Positions 7,691-14,946 of a stretch of 29,306 nucleotides of DNA are shown in pieces. The stretch is from an uncultured Eubacteriales bacterium (lineage in GTDB: Bacteria; Bacillota; Clostridia; Oscillospirales; Oscillospiraceae). The first letter of the stretch is position 1; every line of letters starts with the position of its first letter. The notes beneath the pieces are model-generated. The model had not been told where the DNA came from. It did no database searches and saw only the letters and a program-made list of their open reading frames with translations. The stretch lies in the NCBI GenBank assembly GCA_900550165.1, contig URQY01000020.1, forward strand, positions 1 through 29,306. Reading direction: 5' to 3'. The translations under genes were made by a program, and so were the position numbers.

Positions 7691-9055
7691 TTAAAACAGC
7701 AGGTGTGCGATCGGGCAGACAATGAGCAGGCTGATGATGGTGCGCTCAAGGAAGATCACAAACAGCTCCCAGATGTTGAGAGGAAGCTTGGAGCCGAGGA
7801 TCAGACCGCCGACCTCAGAGAGGTAGAGGACCTGCGTGACGGAGACGACAGCGACGATGAATCTGGCCATCTCGCTGGTGCACTCCGCGATCAGGACGGC
7901 GGGGGTGAGCATGTCGGTGAAGCCGACGATCATCGTGGAGGCAACAGCGTCCGCCTCGGGGACCTGAAGAAGCTGGAGCAGCGGGCGGAACGGGATGCCG
8001 AGCCATTCAAAGATCGGCGTGTAGTTGGCAAGGATCAGAGCGACAGTACCGATGGCCATGACGGAGGGCAGAACGCCGAACCACATGCTGCAGGCGTTCT
8101 TGGCGCCGCTCTTGAAGAATTCACCGATACCCTTGTGCTCGGCAACGCGCTTCATGGCGAGGTCCATGCCGTACTCAACGTTGCTCTTGTAGCCCTCGGG
8201 GAGGGTGTCGGGAGCGGCCTTGCCTTCGACTAAGTACGTGTTGGGCTTTTTGCGCAGGGGGTAGAGATACGGGCAGATGATGGCGCAGACGATACCGACG
8301 AAGCAGACGATGAGGTAGTAGACGCCGAAGTAATCGAGCAGCCCCACCGTATTGAGAACGACGAGGGTAAACGTGATGGAAACAGCGGAGAACAGCGTGG
8401 CGATGATGCTCGCTTCCTTGGCGTTGTAGTAGCCGCCCTCATACTGGTTGCAGGTCAGCATAACGCCGAGCGTACCGTCGCCGATCCAGGAGGTGATGCA
8501 GTCGACCGCCGCGCGGCCGGGAACCTTGAAGAGGGGACGCATGATCTTGGTGAGCAGCGCGCCGACGAATTCGAGCAGACCGAAGTCGAGCAGCAGCGGC
8601 AGCAGCAGCGCCGCGATGACGAAGATGATAACGAGCGTGGTGAGCAGGTCATAGAGGACAAAACCGCCCTGACCGCCGCCGGTGATCATACCGATGAGAC
8701 CCACGCCGTCCTCGCCGACACCCAGATAGGTGAGCCACACGAAGATGACCGCGAGCACGCGGAGCACGACCCAGATGGGTTTGCAGGCGAAGCATTCCTT
8801 CATGATGTCGCTATTCATAATGAATTTGGGTTTTGCCAGCGCAATGAGGGACATCACCGCGGAAACGGTGAGGATCAGCACGCACAGCAGCGGCAGGAAG
8901 CCGCCGATGTAGCCCGAGATGATGTCGGCCAGGATCTTGACCACAACGGTCCAATCGCCGTCAGCATTCTTCACCGGGATCATAAACAGGATGATACCAG
9001 TGATCGACGGGATGATGAATAATGCTTTCAGTTTCGCGTTACTTTTGGTTTCCAT
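7691..9055 (-). CDS. yjiH: YjiH-family membrane transporter (nucleoside-recognition/Gate domain)
   Basis: A 454-residue integral membrane protein with about ten hydrophobic segments and the Gate/nucleoside-recognition layout. An early SGYIGGFLPLLCVLIL segment is followed by the GLLEFVGALLTKIMRPLFKVPGRAAVD region and a late WFGVLPSVMAIGTVALIL/GFTDMLTPAVLIAECTSEMARFIVA pair. The match to YjiH rests on overall pattern recognition. Substrates of this family are not established. Here it shares strand and neighbourhood with a MocR-like regulator, arcA and argR, and no ArcD antiporter is visible, so an arginine, ornithine or other amino-acid substrate is a reasonable guess. AAGGAGGAG lies just upstream of the ATG, with its own promoter at about 9150-9175. 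Confidence 0.8.
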   Translation of the reverse strand: METKSNAKLKALFIIPSITGIILFMIPVKNADGDWTVVVKILADIISGYIGGFLPLLCVLILTVSAVMSLIALAKPKFIMNSDIMKECFACKPIWVVLRVLAVIFVWLTYLGVGEDGVGLIGMITGGGQGGFVLYDLLTTLVIIFVIAALLLPLLLDFGLLEFVGALLTKIMRPLFKVPGRAAVDCITSWIGDGTLGVMLTCNQYEGGYYNAKEASIIATLFSAVSITFTLVVLNTVGLLDYFGVYYLIVCFVGIVCAIICPYLYPLRKKPNTYLVEGKAAPDTLPEGYKSNVEYGMDLAMKRVAEHKGIGEFFKSGAKNACSMWFGVLPSVMAIGTVALILANYTPIFEWLGIPFRPLLQLLQVPEADAVASTMIVGFTDMLTPAVLIAECTSEMARFIVAVVSVTQVLYLSEVGGLILGSKLPLNIWELFVIFLERTIISLLIVCPIAHLLF

Positions 9056-9147
9056 TCTCTCTCCTCCTTCATATTTGAGTCTCTCCGGCAGGCATTCCCT
9101 CTCACGGCCGCCGCCGGATAAGTTACTCTTAACACATACTTTAACCT

Positions 9148-9175
9148 ATTTTATGGACAACGCAAGTACCAGCAA
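9148..9175 (-). promoter_or_regulatory. Promoter of the YjiH-type transporter gene
   Basis: On the minus strand, -35 TTGCTG (9175-9170), a 16 bp spacer and -10 TAAAAT (9153-9148). The ~90 nt leader contains a TCCGGC/GCCGGA inverted repeat of unknown role. Confidence 0.6.
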
Positions 9176-9181
9176 GACCTT

Positions 9182-9236
9182 CTATTTGTATACCAGTAAT
9201 AAAATTCTACATTTTGTCATCTGCTTTTTTGTAGAA
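9182..9236 (-). promoter_or_regulatory. AT-rich candidate operator region upstream of the yjiH promoter
   Basis: Just upstream of the -35 are TATACAAAT and ACAAAATGT, resembling words in the MocR-like gene's promoter, and an inverted repeat TTCTACA (9205-9211) / TGTAGAA (9230-9236). The position would suit an activator. This is inferred from similarity only. Confidence 0.35.
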
Positions 9237-9298
9237 CTTTACGGCTATTCGCGTCTTCTTTGCACTTTTCAGCGCGACAACTGCGAAAAAGACAGGTC

Positions 9299-9333
9299 GA
9301 GGGCGCGTGACCGCGCCCTCTTTTCTCTTTTTT
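9299..9333. terminator. Intrinsic terminator-like hairpin
   Basis: A 9-bp perfect stem GAGGGCGCG/CGCGCCCTC with a 4-nt loop (9299-9320). On the plus strand it is followed by TTTTCTCTTTTTT, an excellent U tract, but no plus-strand gene lies upstream. For the minus-strand small gene ending at 9333 it is correctly placed, but there the T run begins only 8 nt after the stem. Confidence 0.6.
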
Positions 9334-9557
9334 CACGATTGCAAGTTCTCAAGCTCCGACTTGCCGATCGCCATGCGTTTCCACTCTTCCGGCAGCCCCG
9401 GCGCGATCATCGGAAAAAGGTTTTCCGTGTCTGCCGTCGGCTGGATATTATAGGTGCCGTACTTGTTGATGAGATCAGCGCAGTCGCTGGGCTGACCGAA
9501 GCGCGCTTTGAGCATCGGCGTCATGTCGCGCGGAAGTCCCACGTCCTTGCGTTTCAT
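9333..9557 (-). CDS. Small protein of unknown function
   Basis: A 74-residue soluble protein I do not recognise. It begins MKRKDVGLPRDM, contains INKYGTYNIQPTAD and PGLPEEWKRMAI, and has one cysteine and no membrane segment. The ATG at 9557 is preceded by GGAGGTGATC (9573-9564), a full-length complement to the 16S rRNA 3' end, which argues that it is a real and well translated gene. An in-frame GTG at 9569 overlaps that ribosome binding site and is rejected. It lies 57 bp downstream of the nucleotidyltransferase on the same strand and is probably in its transcript. A hairpin covering part of the ribosome binding site sits between the two. Confidence 0.75.
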   Translation of the reverse strand: MKRKDVGLPRDMTPMLKARFGQPSDCADLINKYGTYNIQPTADTENLFPMIAPGLPEEWKRMAIGKSELENLQS

Positions 9558-9570
9558 TGAGAAGATCACC

Positions 9571-9591
9571 TCCGGACGTAGTATGTCCGGA
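9571..9591 (-). promoter_or_regulatory. Hairpin touching the ribosome binding site of the small protein
   Basis: Inverted repeat TCCGGAC (9571-9577) / GTCCGGA (9585-9591) with a 7-nt loop. Its 3' arm on the minus-strand RNA overlaps the first bases of the Shine-Dalgarno GGAGGTGATC. It may modulate translation of the small gene or stabilise the upstream message. Confidence 0.45.
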
Positions 9592-9614
9592 GGCGGTCGT
9601 TCTCTTGCGTTTTC

Positions 9615-10544
9615 TTATGCGCGCAGTGATGCGGGATACACGCCCGCATCGTGCAGCTTTTTAAGCTCTTTCTGCACCATTTCCTTATCCTCGTGGTAGG
9701 TCATGCCGAACCAGCGCGCGCTCGATCTCAGCACGGAGACGGTGAGCTCGCCGCGGTCGATGAGCTGACCGATCAGGCTCGGCAGCAGGCACTCTCTTTT
9801 GATCTCGCCATCCGGCAGGGCGCGGAGGAAGTCCTTGAAGTACTCGTCGAGCTTTTCAAAGAGCCAGGGCGTAAAGCCCCAGAAGTTCATCGACACCGGC
9901 GTCTCCGGCGCGTAGACCGGGCCGTCGCCGTTTTCCTGAATATCGCGGATCTTGCCGTCATCGCAGGGCTTTAAGTGGAAGGTCTCCACCACGCGGTCGA
10001 GCATCCCCTGCTCGTTCACGTGGCACACGCCGCGCGTGACTGTGCCGTGCTCGCTCACGGTGTTGCAGAGGTCATAGCCGACCATCGTGCCCTCGCCGCT
10101 CGCGGCGAGCTTCCCGAGCTCTTCATAGATGGTCCTGAACGCGTCCACGCCATAATAGTCGTCGGCGTTGATGACGACGAAGGGCTCTTTCACGCAGTCC
10201 CGCGCGCACAGCAGCGCGTGCACCGTGCCAAACGGCTTGACGCGCTCTTCGGGTACTTTGTAAAAAGAGGGAACGCTCGAAAAGTCCTGATAGGCGTAGC
10301 ACACCTCGACCTTTTCGCCCTCCGCCGTTTTGCGCTCTGCAAGGCGCTTGCCGACCAGGTCCTCCATCAAATCGCGCATCTCGGGCTTGATGATGAAGAC
10401 CACCTTCGTAAAGCCCGCGCGCAGCGCGTCGAAAACGGAATATTCCATCAGGATCTCCCCGTTCGGGCCGATCCCGTCCACCTGCTTGCTGCCGCCGTAG
10501 CGCGAGCCCATGCCCGCCGCCATAATGACCAGCGCTGCCTTCAT
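9615..10544 (-). CDS. Sugar-phosphate nucleotidyltransferase-like protein (NTP_transferase family)
   Basis: A 309-residue cytoplasmic protein of the family that makes nucleotide-sugars from NTP and a sugar phosphate. The N-terminus MKAALVIMAAGMGSRYGGSK carries the GxGSR NTP-binding loop. GTVHALLCARD and the metal-site VVINADDYYG (INADDY) follow, with a NFWGFTP segment in the C-terminal half. The start at 10544 is chosen for GAGGAG upstream and for placing the Rossmann strand at the N-terminus; a longer reading to 10631 would run through the promoter. The sugar and nucleotide cannot be read from the sequence. Its promoter is back to back with that of the AEC permease, and the small unknown gene follows it. 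Confidence 0.88.
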   Translation of the reverse strand: MKAALVIMAAGMGSRYGGSKQVDGIGPNGEILMEYSVFDALRAGFTKVVFIIKPEMRDLMEDLVGKRLAERKTAEGEKVEVCYAYQDFSSVPSFYKVPEERVKPFGTVHALLCARDCVKEPFVVINADDYYGVDAFRTIYEELGKLAASGEGTMVGYDLCNTVSEHGTVTRGVCHVNEQGMLDRVVETFHLKPCDDGKIRDIQENGDGPVYAPETPVSMNFWGFTPWLFEKLDEYFKDFLRALPDGEIKRECLLPSLIGQLIDRGELTVSVLRSSARWFGMTYHEDKEMVQKELKKLHDAGVYPASLRA

Positions 10545-10602
10545 AACAATAAAACTCCTCTCGATCTTCTCTGATGTGTTCAAAGGGTTCCTGCTTCCTT
10601 TC

Positions 10603-10631
10603 ATCATAGCCCATCCCGCGGGGCATTGCAA
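10603..10631 (-). promoter_or_regulatory. Promoter of the nucleotidyltransferase gene
   Basis: On the minus strand, -35 TTGCAA (10631-10626), a 17 bp spacer and -10 TATGAT (10608-10603). It is divergent from the AEC permease promoter 16 bp away. Confidence 0.75.
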
Positions 10632-10646
10632 CCCACTTTTCCTCTC

Positions 10647-10674
10647 TTGTCTTTTGCCGCAAAGCTGATATACT
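10647..10674 (+). promoter_or_regulatory. Promoter of the AEC-family permease gene
   Basis: -35 TTGTCT (10647-10652), a 16 bp spacer and -10 TATACT (10669-10674), about 33 bp before the start codon. Confidence 0.65.
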
Positions 10675-10706
10675 GAAATCTACATTCCGCTGCGAGGTGT
10701 TTTTTT

Positions 10707-11639
10707 ATGGACACGTTCCTTCACGCCGTCGCGTCCGTCACCATCATCCTGCTGCTGACGGCCACGGGCTACTTCTGCGCGCGCATGGGCTGGATGAGCC
10801 CGCAGGCCAAGCGTTTTATCAGCAAGTTCACCATGTCTGTCGCCATCCCCTGTATGTGCGTCTACGGGCTGACTAACAACCTGACGCACGAGCTGCTCGC
10901 AGGCTCGCTCGGCTTTCTGCTCGTGCCGCTTCTTTCCACGGTCGGCGCGTTCCTGCTGTCGCTGCTTGTCGGCAGGCTCCTGAAGCTGCCGCACAGGAAG
11001 CTCGGCGTCTTTATGATGATGTGCTCGGTGTCGAACGCCATCTTCATCGGCCTTCCGATGTGCACCGAGCTCTTCGGCGAAGCCTGCACGCCCTATGTCA
11101 TGCTCTACTATCTTGTCAACACGAGCTTTGTCCAGCTCGTCGGCCTGTCGCTCGTGCGCTGGTCGGGCGAGGGCGGCGGCTTTGACAAGCGGATGATCAA
11201 AAAGTTCCTGACCACCCCCGCCGTCATCGGCGTTCTTGTGAGCTTTGTGCTCGTCTTTACGGGCGTTTCCCTCCCGCCGCTCGTGATGAGCTACTGCAAA
11301 TATATGAACAACCTCGTCACGCCGCTGGCGCTGCTGCTCACGGGGTATATCATCTATGAGATCGGGCTCAAAAATCTGAAGCTCGACCGCGACCTTGCCA
11401 TCATGCTGCTCTTCCGCTTCCTGCTCGTGCCTGGCGTGTCGTTCGCGCTGTGCGAGCTCTTCGGCGTCGCGGGTCTTGGGCGCAGCGTGCTCCTTGTCGA
11501 AACCGCCATGCCGGTCGTGACGCAGACGGTCGTCGCCGCCGCGGACTACGGCGCGGACGAGCAGTTCGCCGCGCAGGGCGCGGCGCTCTCCACGCTCGCC
11601 TGCTTTGTCGTCATTCCTGTTTTAATGCTGATCCTGTAA
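10707..11639 (+). CDS. AEC (auxin efflux carrier) family permease
   Basis: A 310-residue membrane protein with about ten hydrophobic segments in two bundles, separated by the hydrophilic SGEGGGFDKRMIKKFLTTPAVIG linker, the usual AEC/BART layout. Features include the N-terminal TGYFCARMGWMSPQAKRFISKF, a SNAIFIGLPMCTELFG segment (the conserved NxxFIGLP region) and the late ETAMPVVTQTVVAAADYG (family ExxMPxxxxxxxxAxxYG motif). Bacterial members move organic acids such as malate or malonate, but the substrate here is unknown. GAGG lies 7 nt before the ATG. It has its own promoter and shares a bidirectional terminator with the gene to its right, so it is likely monocistronic. Confidence 0.92.
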   Translation: MDTFLHAVASVTIILLLTATGYFCARMGWMSPQAKRFISKFTMSVAIPCMCVYGLTNNLTHELLAGSLGFLLVPLLSTVGAFLLSLLVGRLLKLPHRKLGVFMMMCSVSNAIFIGLPMCTELFGEACTPYVMLYYLVNTSFVQLVGLSLVRWSGEGGGFDKRMIKKFLTTPAVIGVLVSFVLVFTGVSLPPLVMSYCKYMNNLVTPLALLLTGYIIYEIGLKNLKLDRDLAIMLLFRFLLVPGVSFALCELFGVAGLGRSVLLVETAMPVVTQTVVAAADYGADEQFAAQGAALSTLACFVVIPVLMLIL

Positions 11640-11671
11640 AAAATGCCCGCGCCGTTGGCGCGGGCATTTTT
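11639..11671. terminator. Bidirectional terminator shared by the AEC permease and spermidine-synthase-like genes
   Basis: A 15-bp perfect stem, AAAAATGCCCGCGCC (11639-11653) and its complement (11657-11671), with a 3-nt loop. A residues on one side and T residues on the other serve both convergent genes. Confidence 0.93.
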
Positions 11672-11677
11672 CTATCT

Positions 11678-13279
11678 TCAGCCGCCGAGCAGCGCGGATA
11701 ACCCGCCGGTTTTCAGCTCGTCTTTGTAGTACCTGAGTTCATCGCCGATGAGCTCGTCGAGCACCCGCATCCCCAGCACCTCCACGGGCGCCTTGTCGTC
11801 CGTCAGGATGCAGCTTCCGCCCTCATAGGGCGTGAGCTTCGAGTAGACCGTGCGCATCATATCGGCATAGTCGCTGTCCTTGAGCTTTGCGATGCTGCAC
11901 AGGAACGTTTCCTCCCAGTTGTCCGTGTCCGTGCAGAAGACCTCGGTATTCGTGTTGCCCTTCACGGGCGCGGAGACGGTGTACTTGAAAACGCTCGCCA
12001 TCGTATCGCAGAGGTATTCGTTGATCGAGCCGTTCTCCGCGGACGTCATGTTGAGGTTCACCACCATCACGCCGTTCGGCTTCAAATGGCGCTGCACCTC
12101 CGTGAAAAATTCGACGCTCGAGAGCTGGAACGGGATGGTGATATCCTGATAGGCGTCGACCATGATGACGTCGAACCGCTCCTCGCTCGCGGCGAGATAC
12201 GCGCGCCCGTCCTCGACCGCAACCGTCACGCTGTCGGGCAGGCCGAAGTAGTCTGAGGCAATGCCGGCGATCTTTTCGTCGATCTCCGCGCCCTGCACGC
12301 TCGCGCCGGGGAAGTAGCGTGCGCAGTAGCTCGCGTACGTGCCCGAGCCCATGCCGAGGATCATCACGCTGCGGCCTTCATTGTCCGTGCCGTCCATCCC
12401 CGCCATGCAGGGCGCGGCGAGCGCGTAGTCATAGTACATGCCCGTCAGCGCGTCGCCCTTGACCTGCACGCTCTGCACGCCGAAGAGGACGTTCGTCGAG
12501 AGCGTCGTGCGCTTCGCGTCGTCCTTGACCTGCAAATAGTTGTAGATGGACTCGTCCTCAAGCGTGATGTCGCTCTGCCAGAAGGCGAAGCTGTAAGACG
12601 GCAGGGCAAAGCACAGTCCAGCGATCAAAAGGACGGAGACGATCCCCGGCACGCTCTTTTTCTTCTCGAACACGAAGTACGCGATGCCGATGGCCGCGAG
12701 CACGCCGGAGAAGATGAGGAACGTCGCCGCCGTGCCGACGGCGGGAATGGTCACAAACGTCGGCACGAAGGTGCCAATGATGCTGCCAATCGTGTTGAGC
12801 GCGTTGAGCCGGCCCACCGTCTTGCCCGTGTCGTCGAGATTATCGACCGTAAAGCGCGTGAGCGACGGCGTGACGGTGCCGAGCAGCACGCAGGGGAACG
12901 CGAAGATCACAAGGCACGCCGCGAGCGCCGCCCAGACGAGGAAGTTCTTCGTCACAAAAAGCGCCAGCAACAGCGAGATGCCCGCGATCAGGTACCGCCC
13001 CACAAACGGGATGAGCGCGATCCAGATGGCCGCGAGGATGAGGCGGCGGTAGAGCCTGTCCGGTGTCGCGCTCCGGTCGGCGAGCTTGCCGCCCCAGACG
13101 TTGCCGATCGCCATCGCGATCATAATGACGCCGATGATCACGGTCCACACGATCTGCGACGAGCTGAAATACGGCGCCATGAGCCTGCTCGCGCCGAGCT
13201 CGACCGCCATAACGGACATTCCCGAGAAAAATTCGGTCAGGTATAAAAAGTATTTGCTGCGGATGAGTTTATTTTCCAT
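11678..13279 (-). CDS. Membrane-fused spermidine-synthase-like protein
   Basis: A 533-residue two-part protein. Residues ~1-225 are hydrophobic with about seven or eight membrane segments, including EFFSGMSVMAVELGASRLMAPYFSSSQIVW, typical of the membrane half of fused SpeE-like proteins. Residues ~290-480 are a Rossmann methyltransferase-like domain with ILGMGSGTYASYCARYFP, GAEIDEKIAGIASDYFG, VEDGRAYL and MVDAYQD, matching the aminopropyltransferase DG and Dxx(x)D sites. Whether it makes spermidine is uncertain; many fused members have no proven activity and no speD is nearby. The start at 13279 is chosen for GGAGG upstream. An own promoter faces spoIIID. Confidence 0.88.
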   Translation of the reverse strand: MENKLIRSKYFLYLTEFFSGMSVMAVELGASRLMAPYFSSSQIVWTVIIGVIMIAMAIGNVWGGKLADRSATPDRLYRRLILAAIWIALIPFVGRYLIAGISLLLALFVTKNFLVWAALAACLVIFAFPCVLLGTVTPSLTRFTVDNLDDTGKTVGRLNALNTIGSIIGTFVPTFVTIPAVGTAATFLIFSGVLAAIGIAYFVFEKKKSVPGIVSVLLIAGLCFALPSYSFAFWQSDITLEDESIYNYLQVKDDAKRTTLSTNVLFGVQSVQVKGDALTGMYYDYALAAPCMAGMDGTDNEGRSVMILGMGSGTYASYCARYFPGASVQGAEIDEKIAGIASDYFGLPDSVTVAVEDGRAYLAASEERFDVIMVDAYQDITIPFQLSSVEFFTEVQRHLKPNGVMVVNLNMTSAENGSINEYLCDTMASVFKYTVSAPVKGNTNTEVFCTDTDNWEETFLCSIAKLKDSDYADMMRTVYSKLTPYEGGSCILTDDKAPVEVLGMRVLDELIGDELRYYKDELKTGGLSALLGG

Positions 13280-13331
13280 GCAGGGCCTCCCTGTCGCTTC
13301 AGTCTGCGCCGTCTCCGGCGCGGTCAGGGCG

Positions 13332-13361
13332 ATTATAGCACGCTCCCGCTCCGGCGCGCAA
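13332..13361 (-). promoter_or_regulatory. Promoter of the spermidine-synthase-like gene
   Basis: On the minus strand, -35 TTGCGC (13361-13356), an 18 bp spacer and a perfect -10 TATAAT (13337-13332), about 50 bp before the ATG at 13279. Confidence 0.7.
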
Positions 13362-13390
13362 TGTTTTTGCCGCATATTCATTCCTCCCGC

Positions 13391-13419
13391 GCATATTCCC
13401 CTTTGGGGCGCATATAGAT
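13391..13419 (+). promoter_or_regulatory. Sigma-E-like sporulation promoter of spoIIID
   Basis: GCATATT (13391-13397), a 13 bp spacer and CATATAGAT (13411-13419) resemble the mother-cell sigma-E pattern ATATT / CATACAnT, 29 bp before the ATG. The spacer holds a small CCCC-TTT-GGGG dyad. spoIIID is a known sigma-E target in Bacillus and Clostridia. Confidence 0.7.
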
Positions 13420-13448
13420 GGAGCAACATGAGTCAGGAGTGTTGCTGC

Positions 13449-13697
13449 ATGAAGGGAAATATGGAAGAACGAGCCCGCACGCTGGCGGCCTACATCATCG
13501 AAAACCGCGCCACCGTGCGCGCCGCGGCGAAGAAGTACGGCGTGAGCAAATCCACCGTCCACAAGGACCTGCAGGACCGTCTGCCCCAATTTGACCGCTG
13601 CCTGTACCTTCAGGTCAAGGAGGTGCTCGACGAGAACAAGGCCCAGCGGCACATCCGCGGCGGCATGGCCACGCGAAAAAAATACAAGGGCATCTGA
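13449..13697 (+). CDS. spoIIID: Stage III sporulation transcriptional regulator SpoIIID
   Basis: An 82-residue DNA-binding protein of the mother-cell sporulation cascade. It acts after sigma-E, activating and repressing mother-cell genes. The sequence follows known SpoIIID closely: ERARTLAAYIIENRATVRAA, the helix-turn-helix AAKKYGVSKSTVHKDLQDRLP (~25-46), and the basic HIRGGMATRKKYKG tail. The ATG at 13449 has AGGAG 9 nt upstream; an internal ATG at 13461 is possible. A sigma-E-like promoter precedes it. Its presence is the best evidence in this window that the organism, or its lineage, forms endospores. Confidence 0.96.
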   Translation: MKGNMEERARTLAAYIIENRATVRAAAKKYGVSKSTVHKDLQDRLPQFDRCLYLQVKEVLDENKAQRHIRGGMATRKKYKGI

Positions 13698-13761
13698 AAC
13701 CTTTTTCGCGATTTTTCGTCTATAGGATACAGGCGTTCTGTCCGGGCGATGAAAATTTCTC

Positions 13762-13790
13762 TTGCATCCGTCCGCCACACAGGGTAGAAT
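13762..13790 (+). promoter_or_regulatory. Sigma-A promoter of the LCP/transglutaminase operon
   Basis: -35 TTGCAT (13762-13767), a 17 bp spacer and -10 TAGAAT (13785-13790), about 43 bp before the LCP start. Confidence 0.75.
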
Positions 13791-13832
13791 GCTGTTATTG
13801 TCAACCAAAAGAAAACAGAACGGAGCAATGAG

Positions 13833-14900
13833 ATGAGAAAACAGGACTATTACGAGCCCTACTTTGATGACGTGCCGCGCCGCAGGAAAAATACCAAAAA
13901 ACAGAAAAAGAAAAAGTCCGGCAGCCGGGGCGAGCGCGCGGTCGTGACGCTTCTGTCGCTTCTTTTTCTGACTGTGGCGGTCGTGGCGGCGGTCAAATAT
14001 GTCGTGCGCGCACCGGAGCCGGTCACGGATGACCCCGCCGGCACGCAGACCGGGCAGGACAGCGCGCAGGATGCGGATGCCAATGCCATCCAGACCATCT
14101 CCAACGGCAAGGAACGCAAAAAATATTGCTACACCATCCTTGTATACGGCGTGGACAACGACGCCGGCGGCAGCGACACGAATATGCTCATGCGCTTTGA
14201 CGCGGAGAACAAGAAGATCGACGTCGTCAGTCTCCCGCGCGACTCGCTGATGAGCAACGGCCACAAGCTCAATTACGCCTACAACAATGGCGGCACGGAG
14301 CTGCTGAGAAGCGAAGTGGAGGACCTTCTGGGCATTCCCGTGGACTTTTATGTTTCCGTCGACCTGAAAGGCTTCATCTCGCTTGTCGATCAGATCGGCG
14401 GCGTGGAATTCGATGTGCCCTGCGATATGGACTATGACGACCCCTATCAGGACCTTCACATCCACTTCAAGGCCGGGCTCCAGAAGCTGAACGGCCAGCA
14501 GGCCATGGAGGTCGTGCGCTTCCGCCACAACAACGACAACACCGGCTACGGCGGGCGGCAGGACCTGGGCCGCATCGAGACCCAGCAGGCATTTCTGAAG
14601 ACGGTCGCGCAGAAGCTGATGAAGCTGGAAAACGTGCCCGCGATGGCGGAGACGTTCCTCAAATACGTCAAGACCGACCTAACGCTCGGCAACCTCGTCT
14701 GGCTTGCCAACGAAGCGCTCTCCATGGGCGGCATGGACGCCATCAGCTTTGCCACCCTGCCCGGCGACGGCACAGGCTGGTACAAGGGGATGTCGGTCTA
14801 TGCGCTCGACCCCGAGCAGGTGCTCGCGATGACCAACTCGATGCTCAACCCCTATGCTGCCGATATCACCGCGGACGAGCAGAACATCATCGTTCCCTAA
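13833..14900 (+). CDS. LCP (LytR-CpsA-Psr) family cell-wall glycopolymer ligase
   Basis: A 355-residue membrane-anchored protein of the family that transfers undecaprenyl-linked wall polymers to peptidoglycan. A basic cytoplasmic N-terminus (RRRKNTKKQKKKK) precedes one membrane segment (~36-57). The extracellular LCP domain starts near residue 97 with YTILVYGVDND, SDTNMLMRFD (D115) and VVSLPRDSLM (R136, D137), and continues to VVRFRHNNDN and GRQDLGRIETQQAFL, where the conserved arginines lie. CGGAG upstream supports the ATG. The next gene, an SLH/transglutaminase protein, starts 46 bp downstream and is likely cotranscribed. The pairing fits LCP enzymes attaching the wall polymer that SLH domains bind (inference). 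Confidence 0.94.
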   Translation: MRKQDYYEPYFDDVPRRRKNTKKQKKKKSGSRGERAVVTLLSLLFLTVAVVAAVKYVVRAPEPVTDDPAGTQTGQDSAQDADANAIQTISNGKERKKYCYTILVYGVDNDAGGSDTNMLMRFDAENKKIDVVSLPRDSLMSNGHKLNYAYNNGGTELLRSEVEDLLGIPVDFYVSVDLKGFISLVDQIGGVEFDVPCDMDYDDPYQDLHIHFKAGLQKLNGQQAMEVVRFRHNNDNTGYGGRQDLGRIETQQAFLKTVAQKLMKLENVPAMAETFLKYVKTDLTLGNLVWLANEALSMGGMDAISFATLPGDGTGWYKGMSVYALDPEQVLAMTNSMLNPYAADITADEQNIIVP

Positions 14901-14946
14901 CGCCCCGCGCAGATTCCGAGAATGTGAGAAAGAGAGAAAAGACGCC

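Noticed and set aside
9056..9147. Known riboswitch in the yjiH leader
   Set aside because: A TCCGGC/GCCGGA inverted repeat is present but no conserved core of the glycine, guanidine, lysine or other classes I know.
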